In this document: in pieces, positions 25,754 to 34,247 of the stretch
Layout of the letters: each line of letters begins with the position of its first letter
Position numbering within the stretch: position 1 is the first letter of the stretch
Assembly: GCA_023418475.1 (NCBI GenBank)
Contig: JAEZZO010000076.1
Span: 1-64,000, forward strand
Source of the DNA: Bacillota bacterium
GTDB taxonomy: Bacteria; Bacillota; Clostridia; Lachnospirales; Lachnospiraceae
Reading direction: 5' to 3'
Length of the DNA: 64,000 nucleotides
The notes under the pieces: model-generated
Database searches by the model: none
What the model was told of the DNA's origin: nothing
What the model saw: only the letters and a program-made list of their open reading frames with translations
Translations under genes and position numbers: made by a program

Positions 25754-26527
25754 ATGAGAACATTATTGCGATATCCAGGTAGTAAACAGCGAATAGCTCC
25801 ATGGATAATAAACCATATGCCAAAGCACCACAGCTACTTGGAGCCATATTTCGGAGGGGGGGCGATCCTGTTTAATAAGGAACCGTCTAGGATAGAGACG
25901 GTTAATGATCTTGACGATGATGTGATAAATCTTTTTAAGGTAATACGAGAACAAAAGGAAGAACTAATCATGAAGATTGTATTTACACCTTATGCCAGGC
26001 AGGAATACAACAATGCATTTCCAGAAAATCCGGAGGAATTGGAAGAAGTAGAACGTGCAAAAAATTTCTTGATTCGGTCAGGAATGGGACACGGATTTAG
26101 ATTATGTGAGAAATGCGGTTGGAAGAAAGATGTATATGCCAGAGAAGCTGCTTATGCAGTCAGGTACTGGAATGACCTTCCGGAAGTTATTACGAATGTA
26201 GCACAGCGGCTCAAAATGGTACAGATAGAACATAAGCCGGCGGTAGAGCTGATAAAATCATTTAATCATGATAATGTACTAATTTATGCAGATCCGCCTT
26301 ATGTACTTAGTACTCGCACCAGGAAGCAGTATCAGCACGAAATGTCTGATCGGGATCATGTTGAACTTCTAGAGGCTTTACTATTACATACCGGGCCAGT
26401 TATGTTATCAGGATATGACAATGATATATACAACGGATATTTAAAAGAATGGAAAAAAATAAGCATTCCAGCAAGAGCCGAAAATTCGCTTCCGAGAATT
26501 GAATGCCTTTGGATGAATTACAGTTAA
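25754..26527 (+). CDS. DNA adenine N6-methyltransferase (Dam-type, D12 class)
   Basis: 257 aa. 'LLRYPGSKQRIAPWI' starts the fold, 'EPYFGGGAILF' is the AdoMet motif I, and D180-P-P-Y183 in 'YADPPYV' is the catalytic motif IV. D12 enzymes methylate adenine in short sites such as GATC. In phages they protect against host restriction or time replication. AAGGAG precedes the ATG. Confidence 0.92.
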   Translation: MRTLLRYPGSKQRIAPWIINHMPKHHSYLEPYFGGGAILFNKEPSRIETVNDLDDDVINLFKVIREQKEELIMKIVFTPYARQEYNNAFPENPEELEEVERAKNFLIRSGMGHGFRLCEKCGWKKDVYAREAAYAVRYWNDLPEVITNVAQRLKMVQIEHKPAVELIKSFNHDNVLIYADPPYVLSTRTRKQYQHEMSDRDHVELLEALLLHTGPVMLSGYDNDIYNGYLKEWKKISIPARAENSLPRIECLWMNYS

Positions 26528-26565
26528 TCAATATATTTGGATAAAACATAGAAGAAAGGAAAGAG

Positions 26566-27027
26566 ATGGAGGTAAATATTTATATTGACACCTATCATAC
26601 AGGAAAGCAAAAAAGTGGGACCGGTACTTATTGTATTGTACTAGTATATATAAAGGACGGTAAAGAAGCCGGAACAAAGCACCATTTAGAAGGATTGACA
26701 GGCACCACAAGATACAGAACGGAGATCACTGCATGTATTGCTGCACTGGAATATATGGTTAAGATCTGCGATGTAAATATAATCATAAATTCACTCCATG
26801 TCACTCAGGCAATAAATACTAACGACTGGTTCAGATGGATTAATACGGGACTAAATGCAAAAAATAAACCAGCCAAGAATATGGACCTATGGAAGCAGCT
26901 GTTTGATCTGGTAGGAAAATATCATACAACATTTACATATGCCGCCAGTAATCAATATACAGAGTACATGAAATCAAGAATGAGGCATGAAAAAATAGAA
27001 TATAAGGAGGATGCAAATAATGTTTGA
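26566..27027 (+). CDS. RNase H-like protein, probably without full active site
   Basis: 153 aa. 'NIYIDTYHTG' (D8) and 'RTEITACIAALEYM' (E53) match the first two active-site positions of RNase HI. The third Asp ('xTDSxxV') is replaced by Asn75 in 'IINSLHVTQAIN', and the fourth acidic position in 'YMKSRMRHEK' is unclear. It may be a degenerate or binding-only RNase H fold. Confidence 0.6.
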   Translation: MEVNIYIDTYHTGKQKSGTGTYCIVLVYIKDGKEAGTKHHLEGLTGTTRYRTEITACIAALEYMVKICDVNIIINSLHVTQAINTNDWFRWINTGLNAKNKPAKNMDLWKQLFDLVGKYHTTFTYAASNQYTEYMKSRMRHEKIEYKEDANNV

Positions 27028-27463
27028 TAAATTTGGAGAGTTTAACTCCGCAGAAGAAATTAACCAGGCTGCAGCAGGATTAAAAGCGGAAGGGGATAAT
27101 GAGAATATTATTGTTCTGGCCAAAGAAAACGGTCTGGATGAAGAATTTGCTCAGGCATATATCGAAGGAGAGATCCCAGAGCTGACAAATGACATGATGG
27201 CAGCAGTCGGAAAGATCGAACTGGAGCGCAAGGAGATAACGGATCCATTCTTCGCAGATATGAAGGATGACATGATTAATTATCTTATGACACAGAGCCA
27301 GGATGACACCTTTGCAAAAGCTATCCGAAAAAAAGGAAAAAGTCTGAAAGGATGCTTTGAACATTGTAAAAAAGAAATTACGAAAGCATTAGGCAGCAAA
27401 AACGGAGGATTACGGGACCGGGTTATTTATGGGATGGAAAAAAATTATTACACGAAAGGATAA
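27020..27463 (+). CDS. PcfK-like phage protein
   Basis: 147 aa from the ATG after AAGGAGG. Acidic N-terminus 'MFDKFGEFNSAEEIN'. The C-terminus 'AIRKKGKSLKGCFEHCKKEITKAL...RDRVIYGMEKNYY' resembles the PcfK family, whose wider group includes the Cas9 inhibitor AcrIIA9. It directly precedes a PcfJ gene, the usual partner, which supports the call. Any anti-CRISPR role here is inference. Confidence 0.5.
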   Translation: MFDKFGEFNSAEEINQAAAGLKAEGDNENIIVLAKENGLDEEFAQAYIEGEIPELTNDMMAAVGKIELERKEITDPFFADMKDDMINYLMTQSQDDTFAKAIRKKGKSLKGCFEHCKKEITKALGSKNGGLRDRVIYGMEKNYYTKG

Positions 27464-27468
27464 ACGCT

Positions 27469-29580
27469 ATGGATAAGAAACTTCTTTCAAAAATAGCTAG
27501 GCCTGAAGCAAATGAAGAAATTATAAATTTAGCGGAGCGTGCCGGATGGCCATCATTTATAGTTACAGCAAACCAACTTGACAAAGATAAAAAATTACTG
27601 ATTTTAAACTTTTTTAAAGGACAGGATCTGAAATTAGGAAAATTGAAAGCAGAATTCAGAACGTTCCTCTCAATAGATGATTACATTACGCAAGATTTAA
27701 CCGTTGAGAACATTAAATGGAAAACCGGAGGGTTAGATAATATCATCGGATGGAGATGGTATAGTCCCAAAGAAATAAAAATCATAGTTGCATATGATAG
27801 TGATTTCATTATTATTAAAAATTTTACTGAACCATTTATAAAACCTGATGATAAAAATATATGGGAAGCCATATATAGGTTACAGGATAAGATTAAGGCT
27901 GCAAGATTGGATACTAGACACAAAAAGGAGACAGACCAAATCGATAAAAAGATGGAACTTGTTACTGAGGTTACTGAAGATTTTGATTATTGGGTAAAGG
28001 AAACAGCATTATGCAGGAGTCGGTATATTTTCTATAAAGCCAAAAACAAAGATATTGTTACTGGTTCGTGCTCACACTGTAAAAACACTGTAGTCATTAA
28101 CCGCAGGGAAACTAAGGTTGAAAATTTAGGCAAAGGAACATGTCCAAAGTGCGGAAGTGAAATAACTTTTAGAGCACTAGGAAAAGTACCAGGAAGAATA
28201 CAAGATGATAAATGGATTATGTATATTCAACCGAACGAAAAAGGTTTTATCATTCGTTATTTCCATGCATTTATAAATTATGAAAGAGGAAAACTGCTTG
28301 ATGCTTGTGGGTATATTTCTGAATATGTAAGAGAATTTATACATTTCGATGAAAAAGGTGAAATTCATAAAGATGGATACGAATTCACCGAGTACAAGCA
28401 AACAGGAAAAAAACGTTGGTGTCATGATAATGATAAAATTCAATGCGGGTTGTGTGTACTATATCCCAAGAACCTTCCTGATGCATGGAAGAACACACCT
28501 ATGAAATACTCGGCATTAGAAATATTATCAGAAAAAATGCCGGGTGAAGCAATTCATTATGAATGGGGCATAGGTAGGATGCAGAAATCACCATATATGG
28601 AATGGATGATAAAAATGGGACTGACCAGACTTGCATCCGATCTCATTGAGAGTAGGAGCCATAGCCGACTAAATGAAAATGGAAAAACAATTTATGAAAT
28701 ACTCAAAATCAGCAAAATTAATACCAAGGTGCTTGTAGAAGCTAATGGCAATAGTGATATGCTTCGGCTCATGCAGGTGGCACAGGAAATTAATCTTAGA
28801 CTGCCGGCAGACCAATTACGAAGGTATTATGAAACGTTTGAATGTAATACAGATCTCCTTAGGCAGTCAAATGGTTTTTTTTCTCTTCATAAGATTGTTA
28901 GATACATTGAAAGAGAATCAGAACGATATCCCAGGGGAGGAAGCGGATGCTCATTAAATTATTCATATCTTCGAGAAAAGCTCGATCCGGTTAAAGAACG
29001 AAAACAGAACATGGCTCATGATTGGTTAGAATATTTGGAATGGTGCAAAAAGCTTAAGTACGATCTTTCGAATTCATTCAATTATTTTCCAAAGAATTTT
29101 AAAAAGGTTCATGATAGGGTTTCCAAGGAATATCAGGAGCTTCTTGATAAAGCAGCCGCAAAAGAAAAAGAGAGACAAGAACGAGAGGCAAAGAAAAGAA
29201 TGCAGAAGGTTGAAGCTATCATGGCTGAAATGTTTAAGAAGAATGAAGATAATGATGTATTCAAATTAAATGCTTCGGGGCTGATTCTGGTTATACCAAA
29301 AAGTGGAGAAGATATTAAAAAAGAAGGACAAACGCTTCATCATTGTGTAGGAACTTATGTCGAACGTGTAGCAAAAGGGGAAACGATAATTTTGTTTATT
29401 CGTAAGGATTCAGCACCTAATGTTCCGTATTATACAATGGAATGGAAAAATAAAAAAATAGAACAATGCAGAGGACTAAATAATTGTAGAATGACACCGG
29501 AGGTAGAGGCATTTACAAAAGTATTTGAGAAAAAAATGAAACAATATGAAAGTGAAAATAAAGAAAAGAAGGTAAGCTAA
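27469..29580 (+). CDS. PcfJ-like protein
   Basis: 703 aa. A zinc ribbon 'CSHCKNTV...CPKCGSEI' lies at ~200-227. A charged coiled segment spans ~555-595. The C-terminal PcfJ signature is 'QTLHHCVGTYVERVAKGETIILFIRK' (in pieces, ~625-650), followed by 'PYYTMEWKNKKIEQCRGLNN'. PcfJ proteins travel with PcfK on phages and conjugative plasmids; their biochemical role is unknown. It sits 5 bp after the PcfK-like gene. Confidence 0.8.
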   Translation: MDKKLLSKIARPEANEEIINLAERAGWPSFIVTANQLDKDKKLLILNFFKGQDLKLGKLKAEFRTFLSIDDYITQDLTVENIKWKTGGLDNIIGWRWYSPKEIKIIVAYDSDFIIIKNFTEPFIKPDDKNIWEAIYRLQDKIKAARLDTRHKKETDQIDKKMELVTEVTEDFDYWVKETALCRSRYIFYKAKNKDIVTGSCSHCKNTVVINRRETKVENLGKGTCPKCGSEITFRALGKVPGRIQDDKWIMYIQPNEKGFIIRYFHAFINYERGKLLDACGYISEYVREFIHFDEKGEIHKDGYEFTEYKQTGKKRWCHDNDKIQCGLCVLYPKNLPDAWKNTPMKYSALEILSEKMPGEAIHYEWGIGRMQKSPYMEWMIKMGLTRLASDLIESRSHSRLNENGKTIYEILKISKINTKVLVEANGNSDMLRLMQVAQEINLRLPADQLRRYYETFECNTDLLRQSNGFFSLHKIVRYIERESERYPRGGSGCSLNYSYLREKLDPVKERKQNMAHDWLEYLEWCKKLKYDLSNSFNYFPKNFKKVHDRVSKEYQELLDKAAAKEKERQEREAKKRMQKVEAIMAEMFKKNEDNDVFKLNASGLILVIPKSGEDIKKEGQTLHHCVGTYVERVAKGETIILFIRKDSAPNVPYYTMEWKNKKIEQCRGLNNCRMTPEVEAFTKVFEKKMKQYESENKEKKVS

Positions 29581-29940
29581 TTGCATGATCATCATATCGT
29601 ATTCCGGAGCCAAGGAGGACTAGACATTGCAGATAACATCAAAGAGCTATCCTACAGTGAGCACCTGGGAAACAACAGCCCACACATGAGCAAAGAGATC
29701 AATCTAAAATACAAAGGAGATCTGCAGGCGGAATATTATCATCTATTTTATAAAGAGCAATACACCATAGAGGATATCGCAAAGATCCTGCACAAATCAG
29801 AAAAGTACATATACAAGCACTTTCGAAAAGTAAAAAACATTGCCGGCATTTATCAGAAAGAAGATATTATCAGAAAACTAATGGGAGATAAACTGTACGT
29901 TAAGGAGGGAAAAATAATTGGACAATCTGGAAGTGAGTAA
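29581..29940 (+). CDS. HNH-like endonuclease with HTH tail
   Basis: 119 aa, TTG start directly after the PcfJ stop. 'HDHHIVFRSQGGLDIADNIKELSYSEHLG' has the His-His...Asn...His pattern of an HNH motif, without the usual zinc cysteines. 'EDIAKILHKSEKYIYKHFRKV' is a helix-turn-helix. Similar short proteins occur next to PcfJ in clostridial phages. Confidence 0.6.
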   Translation: MHDHHIVFRSQGGLDIADNIKELSYSEHLGNNSPHMSKEINLKYKGDLQAEYYHLFYKEQYTIEDIAKILHKSEKYIYKHFRKVKNIAGIYQKEDIIRKLMGDKLYVKEGKIIGQSGSE

Positions 29941-31252
29941 TTATCAGGAAAGAAAACAGAAAATTAAAACAGGATTAAGCAGGATAGCGCAGGGATTTGT
30001 CGAGATTGGTTACGAATTGAAACTAATCCGGGACAAAGAGCTTTATAAACTAGATGCATATAGCAGCATTACAGAATTTGCAAAAGCCGAATATAATCTG
30101 AACCATTGGGACACATCGAGATTTATTGCAATCAATGATCGATATGCAGATAATAATGGACCGCAGTTGCTAAGTCAATATGAAGGGTACGGATATAGCA
30201 AATTAACAGAAATGCTATCTCTATCAGAGGATGAATTGCAGCTGGTTACACTGCAGACAAGCAGGGCAGAAATACGAGAAATTAAACAGGCAAAAAAGGA
30301 AGCAGAAGAAGTTAAATGTGCGCCGGCGCACATGGAGCAAACCGTTGAAAATACTCAATCGGAACGCGATTCGAAGGAAGAAAAAAAGTACAATATTCCG
30401 GATGCAGAAAAGCTGCTAATAGAGTTCTTCCGAGACAAATCCAGAAGAAACATTTTAGGGGATCTGGCAGCAGTATTATCGCAGGTATGGAAGCCAGAAA
30501 ATGAAATAAAGGTATCGGAAATCATAAATCCATCCGGCCACTTACTCTTCAGACACAAATTTGTTGTTATGATTTTTGAAGAAGATCACATCAAATACAA
30601 CCGTTTCGCAGGAGCAACCACACAATATACATATGGAGAGTTGGCAGAAGATCTTTCGATGGTTTTTGAAATGACGGATAAGGATCCATGGGTTGCTTTT
30701 TATGGAGAACCAGAACCAGATCCGGAACCGGAAAAGAAAGAGCCAGAAAAGAAAATAGAAAACAAGCCAGAGATCAAAATAAATAGCAAACCGGAAGCAA
30801 AAGGATTAAATAGTAAACCTGCCACACCAGATCGAAAAGAAGCTATACAAAAGCCTATGATTACTCAATCAAAAGAGAAAAAACCTGACGAAAACGAAAG
30901 CCATGCAGAAGTAGAGGAAGAAGATCCGGAAGATCAGGAAGAAGATATGAAACCAGATATCATACCAGGGCAGAAGAACATAGAGGATTATCCAGAATAC
31001 ATGCCAGAACAAAAGCCAGAAATGGAAGAACACGTTGAAATTGTAGAAACAGATATTGTAGAAAAACAAAAAGGACAAACGGTAGAAGAAAAAGAAAAGA
31101 CTTTAGTTCTGGCTTCAAACAATAATCTTAATATATGCTTTGATCAATACTTAGGGGAATTAAGCATTATCATTAAAAATGGCAGCAGCATTAAATCAAT
31201 CAAGGCAATTAAAGAAGGTACCGGTAATACATGGGAGGTAGCAATTGAATAA
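29918..31252 (+). CDS. Phage protein with Pro/Glu/Lys-rich linker
   Basis: 444 aa, TTG start after AAGGAGGG. The helical N-terminus (~1-125: 'GFVEIGYELKLIRDKELY', 'YGYSKLTEMLSLSEDEL') is of a type common in Lachnospiraceae phages. Residues ~170-260 are a globular domain. Residues ~265-385 are a low-complexity P/E/K linker ('EPEPDPEPEKKEPEKK'). The C-terminus is a small beta domain. Unknown role, possibly DNA-associated. Confidence 0.65.
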   Translation: MDNLEVSNYQERKQKIKTGLSRIAQGFVEIGYELKLIRDKELYKLDAYSSITEFAKAEYNLNHWDTSRFIAINDRYADNNGPQLLSQYEGYGYSKLTEMLSLSEDELQLVTLQTSRAEIREIKQAKKEAEEVKCAPAHMEQTVENTQSERDSKEEKKYNIPDAEKLLIEFFRDKSRRNILGDLAAVLSQVWKPENEIKVSEIINPSGHLLFRHKFVVMIFEEDHIKYNRFAGATTQYTYGELAEDLSMVFEMTDKDPWVAFYGEPEPDPEPEKKEPEKKIENKPEIKINSKPEAKGLNSKPATPDRKEAIQKPMITQSKEKKPDENESHAEVEEEDPEDQEEDMKPDIIPGQKNIEDYPEYMPEQKPEMEEHVEIVETDIVEKQKGQTVEEKEKTLVLASNNNLNICFDQYLGELSIIIKNGSSIKSIKAIKEGTGNTWEVAIE

Positions 31253-31685
31253 TGATCGAAAAAGTGGTGTGTTTTATTTCTTCCTAGATATGATAAAAGA
31301 ACCGTGCAGTTGGGAGGATGAAGTATCAATAGAATATCTAAATATGAGTACATTCAAAGATGCCACAATCAGGAGCTGCTATGGAGATTTATTCATTATT
31401 TGCAATGCACTGGATGATTATGCATCACAAATCGATAAATTCAGAATAGAAAATGATCTGGAAGGGCTGGCAGAGGCAAATTATTTATATCATGCAGATA
31501 GATGTAAAAAAATCAGTAACAAAATAGCGGATCAAATAGGCTATGACAAAATTAAAACGCTTGAAAAGTGCAGAAAAAAATATCAGAAAGAGGATACTTC
31601 GGACATTGGAGAAGACGCGCTGGTATTAGCAATAAAAAAAGATAGAACCAAACCTCCTACAGGTAAGGACAACATATCACAATAA
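31245..31685 (+). CDS. Phage protein, 146 aa
   Basis: TTG start after GGGAGGT, overlapping the previous gene by 8 bp. Helical protein of unknown family. Confidence 0.55.
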   Translation: MNNDRKSGVFYFFLDMIKEPCSWEDEVSIEYLNMSTFKDATIRSCYGDLFIICNALDDYASQIDKFRIENDLEGLAEANYLYHADRCKKISNKIADQIGYDKIKTLEKCRKKYQKEDTSDIGEDALVLAIKKDRTKPPTGKDNISQ

Positions 31686-31712
31686 ACTCCTTATCTGATA
31701 AACATAGTATAA

Positions 31713-31732
31713 CCGGAGGCTGAGGCCTCCGG
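31713..31732 (+). terminator. Hairpin without U tract
   Basis: CCGGAGGC-TGAG-GCCTCCGG, a perfect 8-bp GC stem just before the 34-aa gene. No T run follows, so it is an RNA processing or pausing hairpin rather than a clear terminator. Confidence 0.5.
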
Positions 31733-31747
31733 GGAAAGGAGTAATTG

Positions 31748-31852
31748 GTGAGTAAAAGAAAAATAAAGAGAATAGTTAATAAATGCCAAGGAAACTGTAA
31801 CACATGCAAATTATATAAAGCATGCAGAAATATAAGAAGGGAGCAACCATGA
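31748..31852 (+). CDS. Tiny Cys-rich protein, 34 aa
   Basis: GTG start after AAGGAG. Basic, with C-x3-C-x2-C-x5-C ('CQGNCNTCKLYKAC'), so it can bind one zinc. The stop overlaps the next ATG (ATGA), which supports translation. Confidence 0.5.
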   Translation: MSKRKIKRIVNKCQGNCNTCKLYKACRNIRREQP

Positions 31853-32232
31853 AAACAAATAAAATAGAATCATTAGAAAAAGAAATCGAAAGATTAAGAA
31901 TAGAAAACAGAAGCCTAGAAGCAGAAAAATCATTCTGGCATAAAGAAGCCATTCTTCATGCATCAGAACAAGGCGAAAGAAAAATAGAAAAAGCACTATT
32001 AGCAAACAAAGAATGGATACCAGTATCAGACAGACTTCCGGAAGGAAAGATCAACCCACTAACCGAGGATTATTACGAATATGAATGCACTGCAGAATTT
32101 GGAGAAGGAAGAACTGACGTAAGGCATTATAAATATGGTGATGGACATTGGTGGAGCGGAGGCCCAAGCTGCGTTGATGATTACGTGACAGCATGGCATG
32201 AGCGGCCGGAACCATATCGGGAGGTAGTATGA
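31849..32232 (+). CDS. DUF551 protein with coiled-coil start
   Basis: 127 aa. Residues 5-35 are a coiled coil ('IESLEKEIERLRIENRSLE'). 'WIPVSDRLPE' and 'VTAWHERPEPY' are the hallmark ends of DUF551, a small phage domain of unknown function. The start is the ATG overlapping the previous stop. Confidence 0.75.
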   Translation: MKTNKIESLEKEIERLRIENRSLEAEKSFWHKEAILHASEQGERKIEKALLANKEWIPVSDRLPEGKINPLTEDYYEYECTAEFGEGRTDVRHYKYGDGHWWSGGPSCVDDYVTAWHERPEPYREVV

Positions 32233-32513
32233 ATAAAGCAGAATTAAAAGAAACTGTCATGAAAAAATACCATGAAGGACAGAAGATACCGATCAGGATC
32301 GAAATAGAAGGGAAAAGAGATCACAACTGTACAACAGCAAAAATAATAAAATTCAACCCTTCCACCGTCCTGACAGAGCATAATGGCTATAAAGAAAGCT
32401 TTACATACTGGGATTTTATTAACATGACAACACCGAAGGAAATAAAGCAATCTAAATTATTTATTCCGGAAAAGCTGGGAAGACATTGCATAGCCACAAA
32501 AACCAGTTATTAA
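32229..32513 (+). CDS. Phage protein, 94 aa
   Basis: ATG overlapping the DUF551 stop by 4 bp, after GGGAGG. Small beta-rich basic protein ('IPIRIEIEGKRDHNCTTAKIIKF'). Unknown. Confidence 0.6.
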   Translation: MNKAELKETVMKKYHEGQKIPIRIEIEGKRDHNCTTAKIIKFNPSTVLTEHNGYKESFTYWDFINMTTPKEIKQSKLFIPEKLGRHCIATKTSY

Positions 32514-32791
32514 CCAACTGTCCATGTGCATCTAGCAGCATCAAACACCAACAAAACAGCTTTAATCAAACCAAAATCAATATAAGTACAGTTGAAGCTG
32601 AATATACCGCGATTATCCTTTGTAGACGTAATACTTTTAATTATATACCGATAGCGCATACCATCAATCTCAAGGCCGAACGCAATCGGCTTAAATGCAC
32701 CAGCAGGGTTAAATACAACGGATACGCAGACAGGCTGGCCAGACTTAGGAGTATTACGATTTGTAGTTGGATAGTAACCGAATACGGGCAC
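32510..32791 (-). CDS. Minus-strand phage protein, 93 aa
   Basis: GTG start with AGGTGAT upstream. 'GQPVCVSVVFNPAGAFKPIAFG', 'GMRYRYIIKSI' and 'VLLVFDAARCTWTVG' form a compact beta barrel pattern seen in small clostridial proteins. The opposite-strand frame 32486-32848 reads as low-quality sequence without a site, so this strand is preferred. It opposes the early operon and is divergent from the DUF4317 gene across an SOS-like box. Confidence 0.6.
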   Translation of the reverse strand: MPVFGYYPTTNRNTPKSGQPVCVSVVFNPAGAFKPIAFGLEIDGMRYRYIIKSITSTKDNRGIFSFNCTYIDFGLIKAVLLVFDAARCTWTVG

Positions 32792-32833
32792 AAGATCACC
32801 TCATGTAATTATATTTTAGTAAAAACAATTATA

Positions 32834-32845
32834 GAACAAGTGTTC
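32834..32845. promoter_or_regulatory. LexA (SOS)-like box
   Basis: GAACAAGTGTTC, a perfect GAAC-N4-GTTC match with the preferred A-N-G-T centre of Firmicute LexA sites. It lies between the divergent 93-aa gene and the DUF4317 gene. Confidence 0.55.
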
Positions 32846-32877
32846 TGAATTTGCAATGGAAAGAAAAGGAGCCAATT

Positions 32878-34008
32878 ATGATTAATACAGAAATATTAGA
32901 GATTAAAAAGCAGTTTACCCATGATAACTGCTCAATTACAAAAATAAGCGGATGCTATGTAGACGGAGAGAAAACCGTCAAATCGCAATTTACCGAAACA
33001 TTTTTAAGCATGCCGGAGGAAGAAACCTTTAAATACTTTGAAATTTTCAAGAAGACATTATCCGGGAGCATCGGAAAGAACCTGATCAATATGGAATTTC
33101 CGCAGGCAGCAGAACTGGAAGAAGGACAGCAAACATTTCTTCTCAATCTACTGGATAGCAAGTTAAAAGATGAAACAATACTGGATAAATTTTATAACAG
33201 CATAATCCAGTCATATGAATATACCGGCAATTACCTAATCCTTTTAATCAATGCAGCCTACGATATCCCAGGGAAAACCAAGGATAAACAGCAAATGGAG
33301 GATGCTTCAGACGAAGTATACCAGTATATTCTTTGCTCCATATGCCCGGTCAAATTATCGAAGCCTGGATTAAGCTACAATACCGATACAAACTCAATCA
33401 AAAAACGTATTCAGGACTGGGTAGTTGACAAGCCGATAAATGGATTTTTGTTCCCAGCATTTAACGATAGGAGCACCGATATTCATAGCTTACTCTATTA
33501 TGCTAAGGATCCGGAGGATCTTAACAAAGAGTTTGTAAACCAGTTATTAAGCTGCGAACTGCCGATGACAGCTGAAACACAAAAAGAAGTATTTCAGCAA
33601 CTGATTGAAGAAACACTTGGAGAAGAATGCGAATATGAAACAGTCAGGAATATCCATGAAAAACTAAATGATATCATTGAAGAGCACAAAATGAAAGAAA
33701 TACCGGAGCCTCTTCTTTTAGATAAAAAATGGCTGAAAGACGTATTCGAGGAATGCGGAGTAGAAGAAGAAAAAATATCAGAATTTAATCAACTATTTGA
33801 CAAGCTGGCCGGTGATGATACAAAGCTTTTAGCATCCAATATCACAAGTACAAGGACCTTTGAGATTACAACACCTGACATTATAATCAAGGTAAATCCG
33901 GAACATTCTAATTTGGTGCAGACAAGATCAATAGACGGAAGGAACTGCCTGGTGATTGAAATTAATGACAAGATAGAAGTAAATGGAATAACAGTAAAAC
34001 CAGTATAG
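32878..34008 (+). CDS. DUF4317 protein
   Basis: 376 aa from the ATG after AAAGGAG. 'MINTEILEIKKQFTHDNCSITKISGCYVDGEK' is the typical DUF4317 start, followed by 'ETFLSMPEEETFKYFEIFKKTLSG'. DUF4317 is mostly a chromosomal Firmicute protein of unknown function. Here it is inside a prophage and preceded by an SOS-like box, so it may be a damage-responsive cargo gene. Confidence 0.75.
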   Translation: MINTEILEIKKQFTHDNCSITKISGCYVDGEKTVKSQFTETFLSMPEEETFKYFEIFKKTLSGSIGKNLINMEFPQAAELEEGQQTFLLNLLDSKLKDETILDKFYNSIIQSYEYTGNYLILLINAAYDIPGKTKDKQQMEDASDEVYQYILCSICPVKLSKPGLSYNTDTNSIKKRIQDWVVDKPINGFLFPAFNDRSTDIHSLLYYAKDPEDLNKEFVNQLLSCELPMTAETQKEVFQQLIEETLGEECEYETVRNIHEKLNDIIEEHKMKEIPEPLLLDKKWLKDVFEECGVEEEKISEFNQLFDKLAGDDTKLLASNITSTRTFEITTPDIIIKVNPEHSNLVQTRSIDGRNCLVIEINDKIEVNGITVKPV

Positions 34009-34247
34009 CACAGCTGACCTATCGGCATATCACGGGGAGTGCCGCGGAGAATGCACTATAATAAACCACTGGAGCAAAAACCAGTTAGACAATAAAAAAG
34101 AGGGTGAGCAGATAACAGCAGGAAGTCAACGGGTGCGCCGTTACCATAAGCGGACGGCAACCAGGGCCGTTAAAGGGCAAAAGCGAAGCTGCATATGGCA
34201 GTACTGGTAAGTATTAATCAGAAATAGCTTTAAGCGGAAAGGATAAC
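34009..34247 (+). ncRNA. Second candidate structured non-coding RNA
   Basis: A 239-bp gap dense in stems: CGGCA/TGCCG near 34023-34045, ACTGG/CCAGT near 34069-34086, GCCGT/ACGGC near 34136-34160, and CTGC/GCAG near 34190-34206. One frame is open through most of it (ending at a TAA near 34210) but has no start codon or ribosome site. It directly precedes the AAA+ ATPase and could be its leader. Confidence 0.4.

Noticed and set aside
32486..32848. Plus-strand 120-aa frame opposite the 93-aa gene
   Set aside because: No ribosome site, odd composition, and the minus-strand frame has a good site and protein-like sequence.
34009..34247. Frame open through most of the gap as a protein
   Set aside because: No ATG/GTG/TTG start and no ribosome site; multiple stems fit RNA better.
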